The position numbers were made by a program, and so were the translations under genes. 6,884 bases of DNA from JBFHDX01 sp041584475 (GTDB lineage: Bacteria > Pseudomonadota > Alphaproteobacteria > UBA8366 > JADFVY01). Below are positions 1 to 6,120 of this stretch, one piece after another. The notes under the pieces are model-generated. The model was given only the letters and a program-made list of their open reading frames with translations. It was not told the origin of the DNA and searched no databases. Location: contig JBFHDX010000156.1 of the NCBI GenBank assembly GCA_041584475.1, forward strand, positions 1-6,884, given 5' to 3'. The number at the start of each line of letters is the position of its first letter. Position 1 is the first letter of the stretch.

Positions 1-1583
1 CGCACCTGCCGCCCGCCGATATACATCTTCGCCGTCCGGTCGATGGCCGGCGCCGCGGTCCTGGCCCGCGCCCCCCGTTTCGGCCGTTTGGTCGCGGGAT
101 AGGGCGGGAGATCTGCAGCATAGTCGGGTTTCACGTACTCGAACAGGCCCTCGCGGCCGCCCTCCCGGCCGAAGCCGGATTCGCGGCAGCCGCCGAAACC
201 GGAGGCGGCATCGAACTGGTTCGTGCCGTTGACCCAAACGACGCCGCAGCGCAGACCGGCGGCGACGTCGAGGGCGAGGTTGATGTCCTCGGACCAGACG
301 CTGGCGGCGAGCCCGTAGCGCGTATTGTTGGCCAGCGCGAGCGCGTCCGCCGGCGTGCGGAAATCCATGGCCACGAGCACCGGGCCGAAAATCTCCTCCT
401 GCGCGACGGTGGAGGAGGGCTCGACGCCGCTCAGCAGGGTCGGCGGATAGAAGCATCCCGCGGCGGGATGGTCCAGGTTAGGTTGCCAGAGCTCGGCGCC
501 TTCCTCGACGCCCCTGGCGACGAGGGCGCGGATGCGTTCCTGCTGTATCGGAGCGACGACCGCGCCGATGTCGATCGCCTTGTCGAGCGAATCGCCGACG
601 CGAAGCGTCTCCATGCGCGCGCGGACCTTGGCGAGGAACGCCTCGGCGATGCCTTCCTGGACGAGCAGCCGCGACCCGGCACAGCAGACCTCGCCCTGGT
701 TGAACCAGATGGCGTCGACGAGTCCCTCGACGGCACCGTCGAGGTCCGCGTCGGCGAACACGATGAAGGGCGACTTGCCGCCGAGCTCGAGGGTCAGCGT
801 CTTGCCGCTGCCGGCGGTCGCCTCGCGCACCAGGCGGCCGACTTCGGTGGAGCCGGTGAAGGCGATCTTGTCGATGTCCTCGTGCCGGGCGATCAGCTCG
901 CCGGTGCGGCCGTCGCCGGTCACGATGTTGACGACGCCGGCCGGCAGCCCCGCCTCGCCGCACAGCTCGGCGAACAGCAGCGCGGTGAGACTCGTATATT
1001 CCGCCGGCTTCAGCACCACCGCGTTACCCATGGCAAGGGCGGGAGCGATCTTCCAGGCGAGCATCAGCAGCGGAAAGTTCCACGGGATGATCTGGCCCGC
1101 CACGCCGACCGGCCGGTAGCCGGCGAGCTCGGTTTCCATGAGCTGCGCCCATCCGGCATGATGGTAGAAATGCCGGGCCACGAGCGGCACGTCGATGTCG
1201 CGGCTCTCGCGGATCGGCTTGCCGTTGTCGAGCGATTCGAGTACCGCGAACAGGCGCGAATGTTTCTGGACGAGGCGCGCCAGCGCGTAGAGGTGACGCG
1301 CGCGGCGATGCCCGCCGAGCCGGTACCAGCCAGGCTGCGCCCTGCGCGCCGCGGCGACGGCGGCGTCGACGTCCTCCGCGCCGGCCTGGGCGATGCGGGC
1401 CAAGACTTGCCCGTTGGCCGGGTTGACCGTCTCGAGACGGTCCGCGGACGCCGGCTCGCGCCAGCGCCCGCCGATGAAGAGCCCGAACGACCGGCCGTGC
1501 GCCTCGAGCCAGGCGCGCGCCTGCTCGTCGCTCTCCGGGGCCGGCCCGTATTCCATGCTGTCGAAGATCGCCGCGACGCTCAT
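1..1583 (-). CDS. Two-domain (ALDH16-like) NAD(P)-dependent aldehyde dehydrogenase, 3' end beyond the window
   Basis: The first 527 codons are visible and the frame is still open at position 1. The protein starts MSVAAIFDSMEYGP and carries a complete ALDH domain. It has the PWNFP cofactor loop with Asn169, GSTEVGR, the general base Glu266 in ELGGKSP, the nucleophile Cys300 in the NQGEVCCAG motif (with Cys301 beside it), and Glu397 in EEIFGP. Domain 1 ends near FGREGGREGLFEYVKP. A basic Pro/Ala-rich linker follows, then KMYIGGRQV, which looks like the N-terminus of a second ALDH domain. That layout is typical of bacterial ALDH16-type enzymes of roughly 800 residues. The gene lies 16 bases after deoC, so I infer that it oxidises the acetaldehyde released by DeoC to acetate. 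I chose the ATG at 1583, which has GGGA 9 bases upstream. An in-frame ATG at 1598, one base after the deoC stop, would add five residues. Substrate and second domain are inferred. Confidence 0.92.
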   Translation of the reverse strand, partial: MSVAAIFDSMEYGPAPESDEQARAWLEAHGRSFGLFIGGRWREPASADRLETVNPANGQVLARIAQAGAEDVDAAVAAARRAQPGWYRLGGHRRARHLYALARLVQKHSRLFAVLESLDNGKPIRESRDIDVPLVARHFYHHAGWAQLMETELAGYRPVGVAGQIIPWNFPLLMLAWKIAPALAMGNAVVLKPAEYTSLTALLFAELCGEAGLPAGVVNIVTGDGRTGELIARHEDIDKIAFTGSTEVGRLVREATAGSGKTLTLELGGKSPFIVFADADLDGAVEGLVDAIWFNQGEVCCAGSRLLVQEGIAEAFLAKVRARMETLRVGDSLDKAIDIGAVVAPIQQERIRALVARGVEEGAELWQPNLDHPAAGCFYPPTLLSGVEPSSTVAQEEIFGPVLVAMDFRTPADALALANNTRYGLAASVWSEDINLALDVAAGLRCGVVWVNGTNQFDAASGFGGCRESGFGREGGREGLFEYVKPDYAADLPPYPATKRPKRGARARTAAPAIDRTAKMYIGGRQV

Positions 1584-1599
1584 CCGCGGGGGTCCCATG

Positions 1600-2610
1600 C
1601 TATGCCATCGGCTGGTGGTGCGCCGCCGCGTAGCGTCCGGTGGCGCGGTGCGAGAGCTGGCGCTCGATGTCGCCGAGCAGGCTGGAGGCGCCGAAACGGA
1701 ACAACGCCGGTTCCAGCCATGGCCGGCCGAGCTCGTCCTTCATCAGCGTCAGCCAGGTCAGCGCATCCTTCGCTTTGGAGATGCCGCCCGCCGGCTTGAA
1801 ACCGACGCTGTGGCCGGTGCGCGCGCGGTAGGCCCGGATCATGCGCAGCATGACGAGGCTGACGGGCAGCGTCGCGTTGACCGCTTCCTTGCCCGTCGAC
1901 GTCTTGATGAAGTCGGCGCCGGCCATCATGCAGACGAGCGACGCGCGGCCGACATTGCCGAGCGTACCAAGCTCCCCGGTTGCCAGAATCGCCTTCATGT
2001 GCGCCGGACCGCACGCTGCACGGAACGCCGCGACCTCGTCGTAGAGCGCCCGCCAGTCGCCGCCGAGGACGTGGCGCCGGCTGATCACGATGTCGATCTC
2101 GCGCGCCCCTGCTGCGACCGAGAGCTCGATCTCCCTGAGCTTCAGCTCGAACGGCGTCTGCCCAGCCGGGAAGCCCGTCGACACGGCGGCGACTGGGATG
2201 CCGCTTCCGGCGAGGGCCTCGACCGCCGTGGCTACCATCTCGTGATAGACGCACACCGCCGCGACCCGGATCGGCAAGCCGGTAGCTCCCAGCGCCTCGA
2301 GGATGTCTGCGCGCACGGGGTGTCGCGCCTTGGCGCACAAGCGGCGGACGCGGCCCGGCGTGTCGTCGCCCGCCAGCGTCGTCAGATCGATGCAGGTCAC
2401 CGCCTTCAGGAGCCAGGCGGCCTGCCAGTCCTGCTTCACCGAGCGCCGCCCCGGCAGGGTCGCGGTGCGCCGCTCGGCGGCGCTGCGATTGACGCGCACG
2501 CCGGCGACCCAATCGAGGTCGAGCGCAAGGCCCGGATTGCGTGCCGGCTGGTGGCCGGCGTCGCGACGCAGCTCCGCGACCGTCCCCGTCCGCTCCGCCC
2601 CCGCACTCAC
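1600..2610 (-). CDS. deoC: Deoxyribose-phosphate aldolase (long, human DERA-like form)
   Basis: A 336-residue class I aldolase (EC 4.1.2.4) that cleaves 2-deoxy-D-ribose 5-phosphate to glyceraldehyde 3-phosphate and acetaldehyde in the cytoplasm. The Schiff-base lysine is Lys236 in DFIKTSTGK. The proton-relay lysine is Lys272 in GFKPAGG and the catalytic Asp is Asp173 in EIDIVI. These match human Asp155, Lys218 and Lys254 with a constant offset of 18. The blocks QAAWLLKAVT, IDLTTLAGDDT, GFPAGQT and LATGELGTL, and the C-terminal TGRYAA tail, also follow the human enzyme rather than the shorter E. coli DeoC (about 259 residues). I set the start at GTG 2610, whose GTGA overlaps the regulator's stop. 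A GGGAG ribosome site lies 8 bases before it. The frame stays open far upstream, but that part reads antisense to real genes. It is probably co-translated with the regulator and the ALDH. Confidence 0.96.
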   Translation of the reverse strand: MSAGAERTGTVAELRRDAGHQPARNPGLALDLDWVAGVRVNRSAAERRTATLPGRRSVKQDWQAAWLLKAVTCIDLTTLAGDDTPGRVRRLCAKARHPVRADILEALGATGLPIRVAAVCVYHEMVATAVEALAGSGIPVAAVSTGFPAGQTPFELKLREIELSVAAGAREIDIVISRRHVLGGDWRALYDEVAAFRAACGPAHMKAILATGELGTLGNVGRASLVCMMAGADFIKTSTGKEAVNATLPVSLVMLRMIRAYRARTGHSVGFKPAGGISKAKDALTWLTLMKDELGRPWLEPALFRFGASSLLGDIERQLSHRATGRYAAAHHQPMA

Positions 2611-3629
2611 GTCCCGAACTCCCGCAGCGGCACGGCGTCGGTGGCGACGGCATCGGCAACCCAACGCGCCGTCGGCTCGGCGACGACGAGGTCGGTGACG
2701 ATGCCGGTGCGCAGCGCGCCCAGCAGCGCTCGCTGCTTTTGTGCGCCGCCGACCACGGCGACGACGCGCCGTCCCCGCAGATCCTCGATGCCGAGACCCA
2801 GGGCGAGCTCGTTGATCACACTGGCGACCGGCTTGCCGTTGACATCGATGAAGCTGCCCATGACGTCGCCGACGGCGTCGCATCTGCGCAGCTCGCGCCA
2901 TTCCGCCTCGCCGATCATGCCGAGCTGGCGAATGTGGGCATCCCGGCTCAGCGCGCCGATGCCGATGACGACCAAGTCCGCCTTGCGCGCCAGCCCGAGC
3001 ATCTCGCGCACGCTCTGCTGCGCCAGCAGGATTTCCTTCTCCGCGGCATTGGAGGCCAGGTAGGGGACCGGCAGAAAATAGCCCTCGCCGCCGGTGCGCT
3101 CGACCAGTCGCTGGACGACGTCGAACGGATTGGCCGAGAGCTTGCGGGTCAGGCTGCCGGATACCGAGACGAACCGCAGGTCGGGCCGCCGCAGCGACGG
3201 CATCCGCGCGACCGCCGCGGTGATCGACCGGCCCTTGCCGGCGCCCACGATTGCGCCGCTTTCCGCGGCGTAGAGCATGCGATGCAGAAGCCGCGCTGCC
3301 GCCGCGCCGACGGAAGCAAACTCGCCGCCGGCGTCCGCATCGGACTTGGCGTCCAACGCTGGCGCGACGATACAGTTGCGCAAACCGAAGCGCCGTACGA
3401 GGACCTCTTCGCAGGCGATGCATTCGGCCGGGGCGCCCTCGATGAAGACCTTGACCAGGCCGCGTTCCTGGGCCAGCGCGATGAGGCGGTGCGCCTTGAC
3501 CCGCGACACGCCGAGCCGCTCCGCGATCTCGCCCTGCGTATAGCCGCCGATATAGGAGAGCCAGGCAGCACGCGTGGCGAGGTTGAGGTCTGTCTCGTTG
3601 GGCGCCGGACCGGAGTTTTTCAAGACCAA
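2607..3629 (-). CDS. SorC/DeoR-family transcriptional regulator of the deoxyribose operon
   Basis: A 340-residue regulator. Residues 14-61 form a SorC-type N-terminal helix-turn-helix: LATRAAWLSYIGGYTQ leads into GEIAERLGVSRVKAHRLI (core about 30-51). Residues from about 65 to the end match the SorC sugar-phosphate-binding domain: GAGKGRS (129-135), VSVSGSL (154-160), VVIGIGALS (220-228), GDVMGSFID (254-262) and VVGGAQK (292-298). It is first gene of the operon, upstream of deoC and the ALDH, so it probably represses them. By analogy with B. subtilis DeoR the inducer may be deoxyribose-5-phosphate, but this is inferred. There is no ATG near the N-terminus. The first usable codon is TTG 3629, with a second TTG at 3623 (two residues shorter). 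Neither has a clear Shine-Dalgarno, and an in-frame TGA at 3651-3653 closes the frame upstream. Confidence 0.9.
   Translation of the reverse strand: MVLKNSGPAPNETDLNLATRAAWLSYIGGYTQGEIAERLGVSRVKAHRLIALAQERGLVKVFIEGAPAECIACEEVLVRRFGLRNCIVAPALDAKSDADAGGEFASVGAAAARLLHRMLYAAESGAIVGAGKGRSITAAVARMPSLRRPDLRFVSVSGSLTRKLSANPFDVVQRLVERTGGEGYFLPVPYLASNAAEKEILLAQQSVREMLGLARKADLVVIGIGALSRDAHIRQLGMIGEAEWRELRRCDAVGDVMGSFIDVNGKPVASVINELALGLGIEDLRGRRVVAVVGGAQKQRALLGALRTGIVTDLVVAEPTARWVADAVATDAVPLREFGT
2619..2623 (-). promoter_or_regulatory. Ribosome binding site of deoC (sets the GTG start)
   Basis: GGGAG on the minus strand lies inside the last codons of the regulator gene, 8 bases before GTG 2610. It fixes the deoC start in a reading frame that has no stop for about 2.1 kb upstream. 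The position suggests translational coupling with the regulator. Confidence 0.65.
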
Positions 3630-3653
3630 CTGCCGGAGTTGAAAAATTTTTCA
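3616..3653. promoter_or_regulatory. Candidate operator: 14-bp palindrome plus a third half-site
   Basis: TGAAAAATTTTTCA at 3640-3653 is a perfect palindrome in an AT-rich island within GC-rich DNA. The same half-site recurs as TTTTTCAA at 3616-3623. That forms an exact 8-bp inverted repeat with TTGAAAAA at 3639-3646, centres 23 bp apart. The set overlaps the first codons of the regulator gene and lies downstream of its predicted promoter. The arrangement suits binding by a SorC-type oligomer and autoregulation. The binding protein is inferred from position. Confidence 0.55.
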
Positions 3654-3668
3654 CCAGCTGAGAATTTG

Positions 3669-3698
3669 ACCGTAGACGCGTTGCCGCACCCGAGTCAA
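3669..3698 (-). promoter_or_regulatory. Candidate sigma-70 promoter of the regulator-deoC-ALDH operon
   Basis: On the minus strand TTGACT (3693-3698) is separated by 18 bases from TACGGT (3669-3674). The -35 box is close to consensus, while the -10 matches at 3 of 6 positions. Transcription would begin near 3662, about 33 bases before the TTG start. The palindrome at 3640-3653 would then lie just downstream of the start, suiting a repressor. Prediction from sequence only. Confidence 0.4.
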
Positions 3699-3735
3699 CG
3701 GTGCGATTGCGGCCACTCGCACGACCGGAGATTTC

Positions 3736-3744
3736 TGCTAGCAT
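3736..3744 (+). promoter_or_regulatory. Candidate extended -10 promoter of the nucleotidase gene
   Basis: TGCTAGCAT fits the extended -10 form TGnTATAAT, with 4 of 6 matches in the hexamer plus the TG. I see no good -35 hexamer at the right distance. Transcription would start near 3751, giving a leader of about 70 bases. Weak, sequence-only evidence. Confidence 0.28.
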
Positions 3745-3810
3745 GCGTCGTTTCTTCCCGTACGCCGGGGTGTTCCGCGACGGCGCGGGAGGACCGCCAA
3801 CGAACCGAAC

Positions 3811-3818
3811 AGGAGAGG
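3811..3818 (+). promoter_or_regulatory. Ribosome binding site of the nucleotidase gene
   Basis: AGGAGAGG ends 4 bases before ATG 3823, and its AGGAG core is 7 bases away. It is the strongest Shine-Dalgarno in the window. It supports 3823 over the ATG at 3742, which lies in a different frame. Confidence 0.75.
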
Positions 3819-3822
3819 CGCC

Positions 3823-5340
3823 ATGCTTGACATCGTCAGACATAGAGTGTTCCGGGCCGTCGCGGTCGTACTGCTGCTGGTCCTGCCGGTCGCGGCGGCG
3901 GCGGAGCCGACGAAGATCACCTTCCTGCACGTCAACGACGTCTACGAGATCGCGCCCAAGCGCGGCCAGGGCGGATTCGCCGAGCTGATGACGCTGCTGC
4001 GCCGGGAACGCGAGGCCGCGCAATACAGCATTACGACGTTCGGCGGCGACCTGATCTCGCCCTCGGTCATGTCGGGCCTGACCAAGGGCAGCCAGATGAT
4101 CGAGCTGATGAACGCCATCGGCACCGATGTCGCGGTTCCGGGCAATCACGAGTTCGATTTCGGGCCGGAAATCGCGCGCCAGCGCATCGGCGAGGCGCGT
4201 TTCCCGTGGCTCGGGACCAACGTCCTCGGCATGGACGGCAAGCCGGCGGCCGGCATGACGGACGTCCATACGATCAAGCTCGGCGATTTCACCGTCGGCT
4301 TCTTCGGATTGCTTGCGCCGGAGACGCGGACGCTGTCGTCGCCGGGTGCGGCCATCCGCTTTGCGGCAGCCGCCGAGACCGCCGCGGCGGCTGTCAAGAA
4401 GCTGCAGGACATGGGGGCGGACATCATCGTCGCGCTGACCCATCTGGACATGGCGACCGACATCGCCCTGGCGCGCGAGGTCGAGGGGATCCACGCCATT
4501 CTCGGCGGCCACGATCATGATCCGATCGTCTGGCGGGCCGGCGACGTGCCGATCCTGAAGGCCGGCTACGACGCACATCACCTCGGCGCCCTCGACCTCT
4601 CGGTCGAATGGGTCGAGAGCCGCGGCAGGAAGAAGCTCCAGGTCATCCCGGCGTGGCGCCTGACGTCGACCGCCGGCGTTGCGCCCGACCCCGACATCAA
4701 GGCCATCGTCGACAAGCACAATGCCAAGCTGGACGCGGAACTCAACGTTCCCGTCGGCGTCACCAAGGTAACGCTCGATTCACGCCGCGCCTCGGTGCGC
4801 ACGGGCGAGACGAATTTCGGCAACCTCATCGCCGATGCCATGCGTGCCGCCGTCGGCGCCGACGTCGCGATCACCAACGGCGGCGGCATCCGTGGCGACC
4901 GCACCTACGATGCGGGCGAGACGCTGACGCGCAAGGACGTGCTGGCCGAGCTGCCGTTCGGTAACGTCACGGTAATGCTCGAGCTGTCGGGCGGTGACCT
5001 TCTCGAGGCGCTCGAGAACGGAGTCTCGGAGGTCGAGAACACGGCCGGGCGGTTTCCGCAGGTCTCGGGGATGAGTTTCGTGTATGACCCGGCCGCGGCA
5101 AAGGGCAGCCGCGTCACCGAGGTGACGGTCGGCGGCAAGCCGCTCGACCGGGCCAAGATCTACCGGGTCGCGACCAACGACTACATGGCCGGCGGCGGCG
5201 ACGGTTACGCGGTGCTCAAGAAAGGGCGTGCCGTGATCGACGCTTCCGGAGCGACCCTGATGGCGACGTCGGTGATGAACTATATCGCCGACAAGGCGCC
5301 GGTGGCGCCGCGGGTCGAGGGGCGGATCAAGGCCAAATAG
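3823..5340 (+). CDS. Exported bifunctional metallophosphatase/5'-nucleotidase (UshA/CD73 superfamily)
   Basis: A 505-residue protein. Residues 1-27 form a Sec signal peptide (basic start, Leu/Val-rich core, AAAA before Glu28), so it should act in the periplasm. The calcineurin-like metal site is at Asp39 (LHVNDVYE), Asp76 (GGDLISPS), Asn108 and His109 (GNHEFDFG), His207 (ALTHLD), His230 and His232 (GGHDHD). The C-terminal 5'-nucleotidase domain follows from about 310, with NFGNLIADAM, NGGGIRGD (Asn352-Arg357), RFPQVSG (410-416) and NDYMAGGGDGY (452-462). Family members hydrolyse nucleoside monophosphates and sometimes nucleotide sugars or cyclic nucleotides. The exact substrate cannot be read here. 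In UshA a His follows two residues after the first metal Asp, but here it is Tyr41, as in an NDVYE-type subgroup. The gene is divergent from the deoxyribose operon and may supply nucleosides to it. Confidence 0.92.
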   Translation: MLDIVRHRVFRAVAVVLLLVLPVAAAAEPTKITFLHVNDVYEIAPKRGQGGFAELMTLLRREREAAQYSITTFGGDLISPSVMSGLTKGSQMIELMNAIGTDVAVPGNHEFDFGPEIARQRIGEARFPWLGTNVLGMDGKPAAGMTDVHTIKLGDFTVGFFGLLAPETRTLSSPGAAIRFAAAAETAAAAVKKLQDMGADIIVALTHLDMATDIALAREVEGIHAILGGHDHDPIVWRAGDVPILKAGYDAHHLGALDLSVEWVESRGRKKLQVIPAWRLTSTAGVAPDPDIKAIVDKHNAKLDAELNVPVGVTKVTLDSRRASVRTGETNFGNLIADAMRAAVGADVAITNGGGIRGDRTYDAGETLTRKDVLAELPFGNVTVMLELSGGDLLEALENGVSEVENTAGRFPQVSGMSFVYDPAAAKGSRVTEVTVGGKPLDRAKIYRVATNDYMAGGGDGYAVLKKGRAVIDASGATLMATSVMNYIADKAPVAPRVEGRIKAK

Positions 5341-5346
5341 GCTATC

Positions 5347-5392
5347 GTCCGCTGTGGGAACCGCTTGGTGAATTCAGGGCACAGCGGCGGAC
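5347..5392. terminator. Weak candidate stem-loop between convergent genes
   Basis: GTCCGCTGTG at 5347-5356 can pair with CACA (5380-5383) and GCGGAC (5387-5392), leaving a 3-base bulge and a 23-base loop. The inner CCGCTGTG/CACAGCGG pairing alone is a perfect 8 bp. It spans the 33-bp gap between the convergent ends of the nucleotidase and TrpF-like genes, and runs into the latter's last codons. There is no U-tract, so intrinsic termination is doubtful. Confidence 0.22.
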
Positions 5393-6030
5393 ACGGCGTC
5401 GAAGAACGACCGCAGCCGGTCCTCGGCGAGGCGGCCGCCACGGCGCACGCCGCTGCAGATGTCGAGCCCGAAGGGTCGCACGTCGCGCATCGCCGCCGCC
5501 ACGTTCTCCGGGCGCAGGCCGCCGGCGAGGAACACCGGGCGCCCAGCCGCCGCGACGATGGCGCGGCTGAGCGACCAGTCGTGCACCCGCCCGGTGCCCC
5601 CGAGCTCGCGGACCTGCGCGTCCGGCCGCCCGGAATCGAGCAGCAGGGCGTCGACCAGCGGGGCCCGCGCCCTTGCCTCGGCGATCGCCTCGGGTCCGGT
5701 CACATGGATCACCTGCACGATTTTGACGTGCGGCAGCGCCCGGCGGAGCGCCTCGTAGACGCTGGTCCTGACCGTATCGACCAGCTGGACCGTGTTGGTG
5801 CCGCAGCGCCGGACGTGTTCGACGACGGCGTCGGCGTCGGTCTCGCTGGTCAGCAGGAAGGTCGCGACAGGCGGCGGCGTGGCCGCGGCAATCTCAGCGA
5901 TCAGTGTGTCCCCGATGACCCCGGGACCGCTCGGCATGGCACCGACGAGGCCGATCGCCGAGGCGCCGAACCGGACCGCCAGTTCCGCTTCGTCGCGCGA
6001 GGAGATGCAGCAAATCTTGATCCGTGTCAT
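5374..6030 (-). CDS. TrpF-like phosphoribosylanthranilate isomerase homologue, divergent paralogue
   Basis: A 218-residue (beta/alpha)8-barrel protein of the phosphoribosylanthranilate isomerase family. Catalytic residues of TrpF appear to be kept: Cys7 in IKICCIS and Asp132 in LLLDS. The phosphate-binding parts GGTG..HDWSL (144-154), FLAGGLRPENV (167-177) and PFGLDICSGVR (186-196) are intact. The usual SPR/KRY segment after strand 2, whose Arg is known to bind the anthranilate carboxylate, is replaced by AMPSGPGVIGD (31-41), and VQLHG is VQLVD (81-85). No other trp gene is near, and it follows dgoK-dgoA, so I infer a phosphosugar isomerase-like role rather than tryptophan synthesis. The start at ATG 6030 is chosen for its GGGGAAG ribosome site. 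In-frame ATG 6051 would add seven residues. Family assignment is secure but function is not. Confidence 0.85.
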   Translation of the reverse strand: MTRIKICCISSRDEAELAVRFGASAIGLVGAMPSGPGVIGDTLIAEIAAATPPPVATFLLTSETDADAVVEHVRRCGTNTVQLVDTVRTSVYEALRRALPHVKIVQVIHVTGPEAIAEARARAPLVDALLLDSGRPDAQVRELGGTGRVHDWSLSRAIVAAAGRPVFLAGGLRPENVAAAMRDVRPFGLDICSGVRRGGRLAEDRLRSFFDAVSAAVP

Positions 6031-6036
6031 CGCCGA

Positions 6037-6043
6037 CTTCCCC
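6037..6043 (-). promoter_or_regulatory. Ribosome binding site deciding the TrpF-like start
   Basis: GGGGAAG on the minus strand lies 6 bases before ATG 6030. The alternative ATG at 6051 has only a weak GGGTGA immediately in front of it, and would leave a leader of about 14 bases from the predicted promoter. The site therefore favours 6030. Confidence 0.5.
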
Positions 6044-6070
6044 GTGGTCATTCACCCGACCCATCGATCA

Positions 6071-6082
6071 CGATCTAGATCG
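6071..6082. promoter_or_regulatory. 12-bp palindrome CGATCTAGATCG, possible operator
   Basis: A perfect palindrome in the gap between dgoA and the TrpF-like gene. It covers the predicted -10 box of that gene, where a bound repressor would block transcription. A shorter ATCGAT palindrome lies nearby at 6063-6068. No known regulator motif is recognised. Chance occurrence in a 90-bp gap is possible. Confidence 0.33.
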
Positions 6083-6100
6083 GCCGCCGGAGGTTGTCAC
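6072..6100 (-). promoter_or_regulatory. Candidate promoter of the TrpF-like gene
   Basis: On the minus strand GTGACA (6095-6100; one mismatch to TTGACA) is separated by 17 bases from TAGATC (6072-6077; 3 of 6 to TATAAT). The start would fall near 6065, giving a leader of about 35 bases to ATG 6030. This would let the gene be transcribed separately from dgoK-dgoA. Confidence 0.38.
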
Positions 6101-6120
6101 GGAGCGGGGCTGTGGCCCGG

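Noticed and set aside
1584..1599. ATG at 1598 as the ALDH start, one base after the deoC stop.
   Set aside because: It is in frame but lacks a ribosome site, whereas ATG 1583 has GGGA at a usable distance. Kept only as an alternative.
468..3830. Three long plus-strand open frames (468-1799, 1393-3063, 2541-3830) opposite the deoxyribose operon.
   Set aside because: They are antisense to genes with full catalytic motifs, show no recognisable domain and have Arg/Asp/Ala-biased low-information composition.
3742..3988. Possible small leader gene from ATG 3742 (MRRFFPYAGVF...) overlapping the nucleotidase start.
   Set aside because: There is no clear ribosome site, it runs out of frame into the nucleotidase, and the AGGAGAGG at 3811 serves ATG 3823.
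2611..4719. The deoC reading frame stays open for about 2.1 kb upstream on the minus strand, suggesting a 1039-residue protein.
   Set aside because: This part is out of frame with the regulator and antisense to the nucleotidase. Its composition is the Arg/Ala/Gly-rich type expected from GC-rich shadow frames, and the deoC ribosome site and GTGA overlap fix the true start.
6106..6118. GGGGCTGTGGCCC hairpin just after dgoA as a terminator.
   Set aside because: The stem is only 4 bp with a 4-base loop and no U-tract, so it is not convincing.
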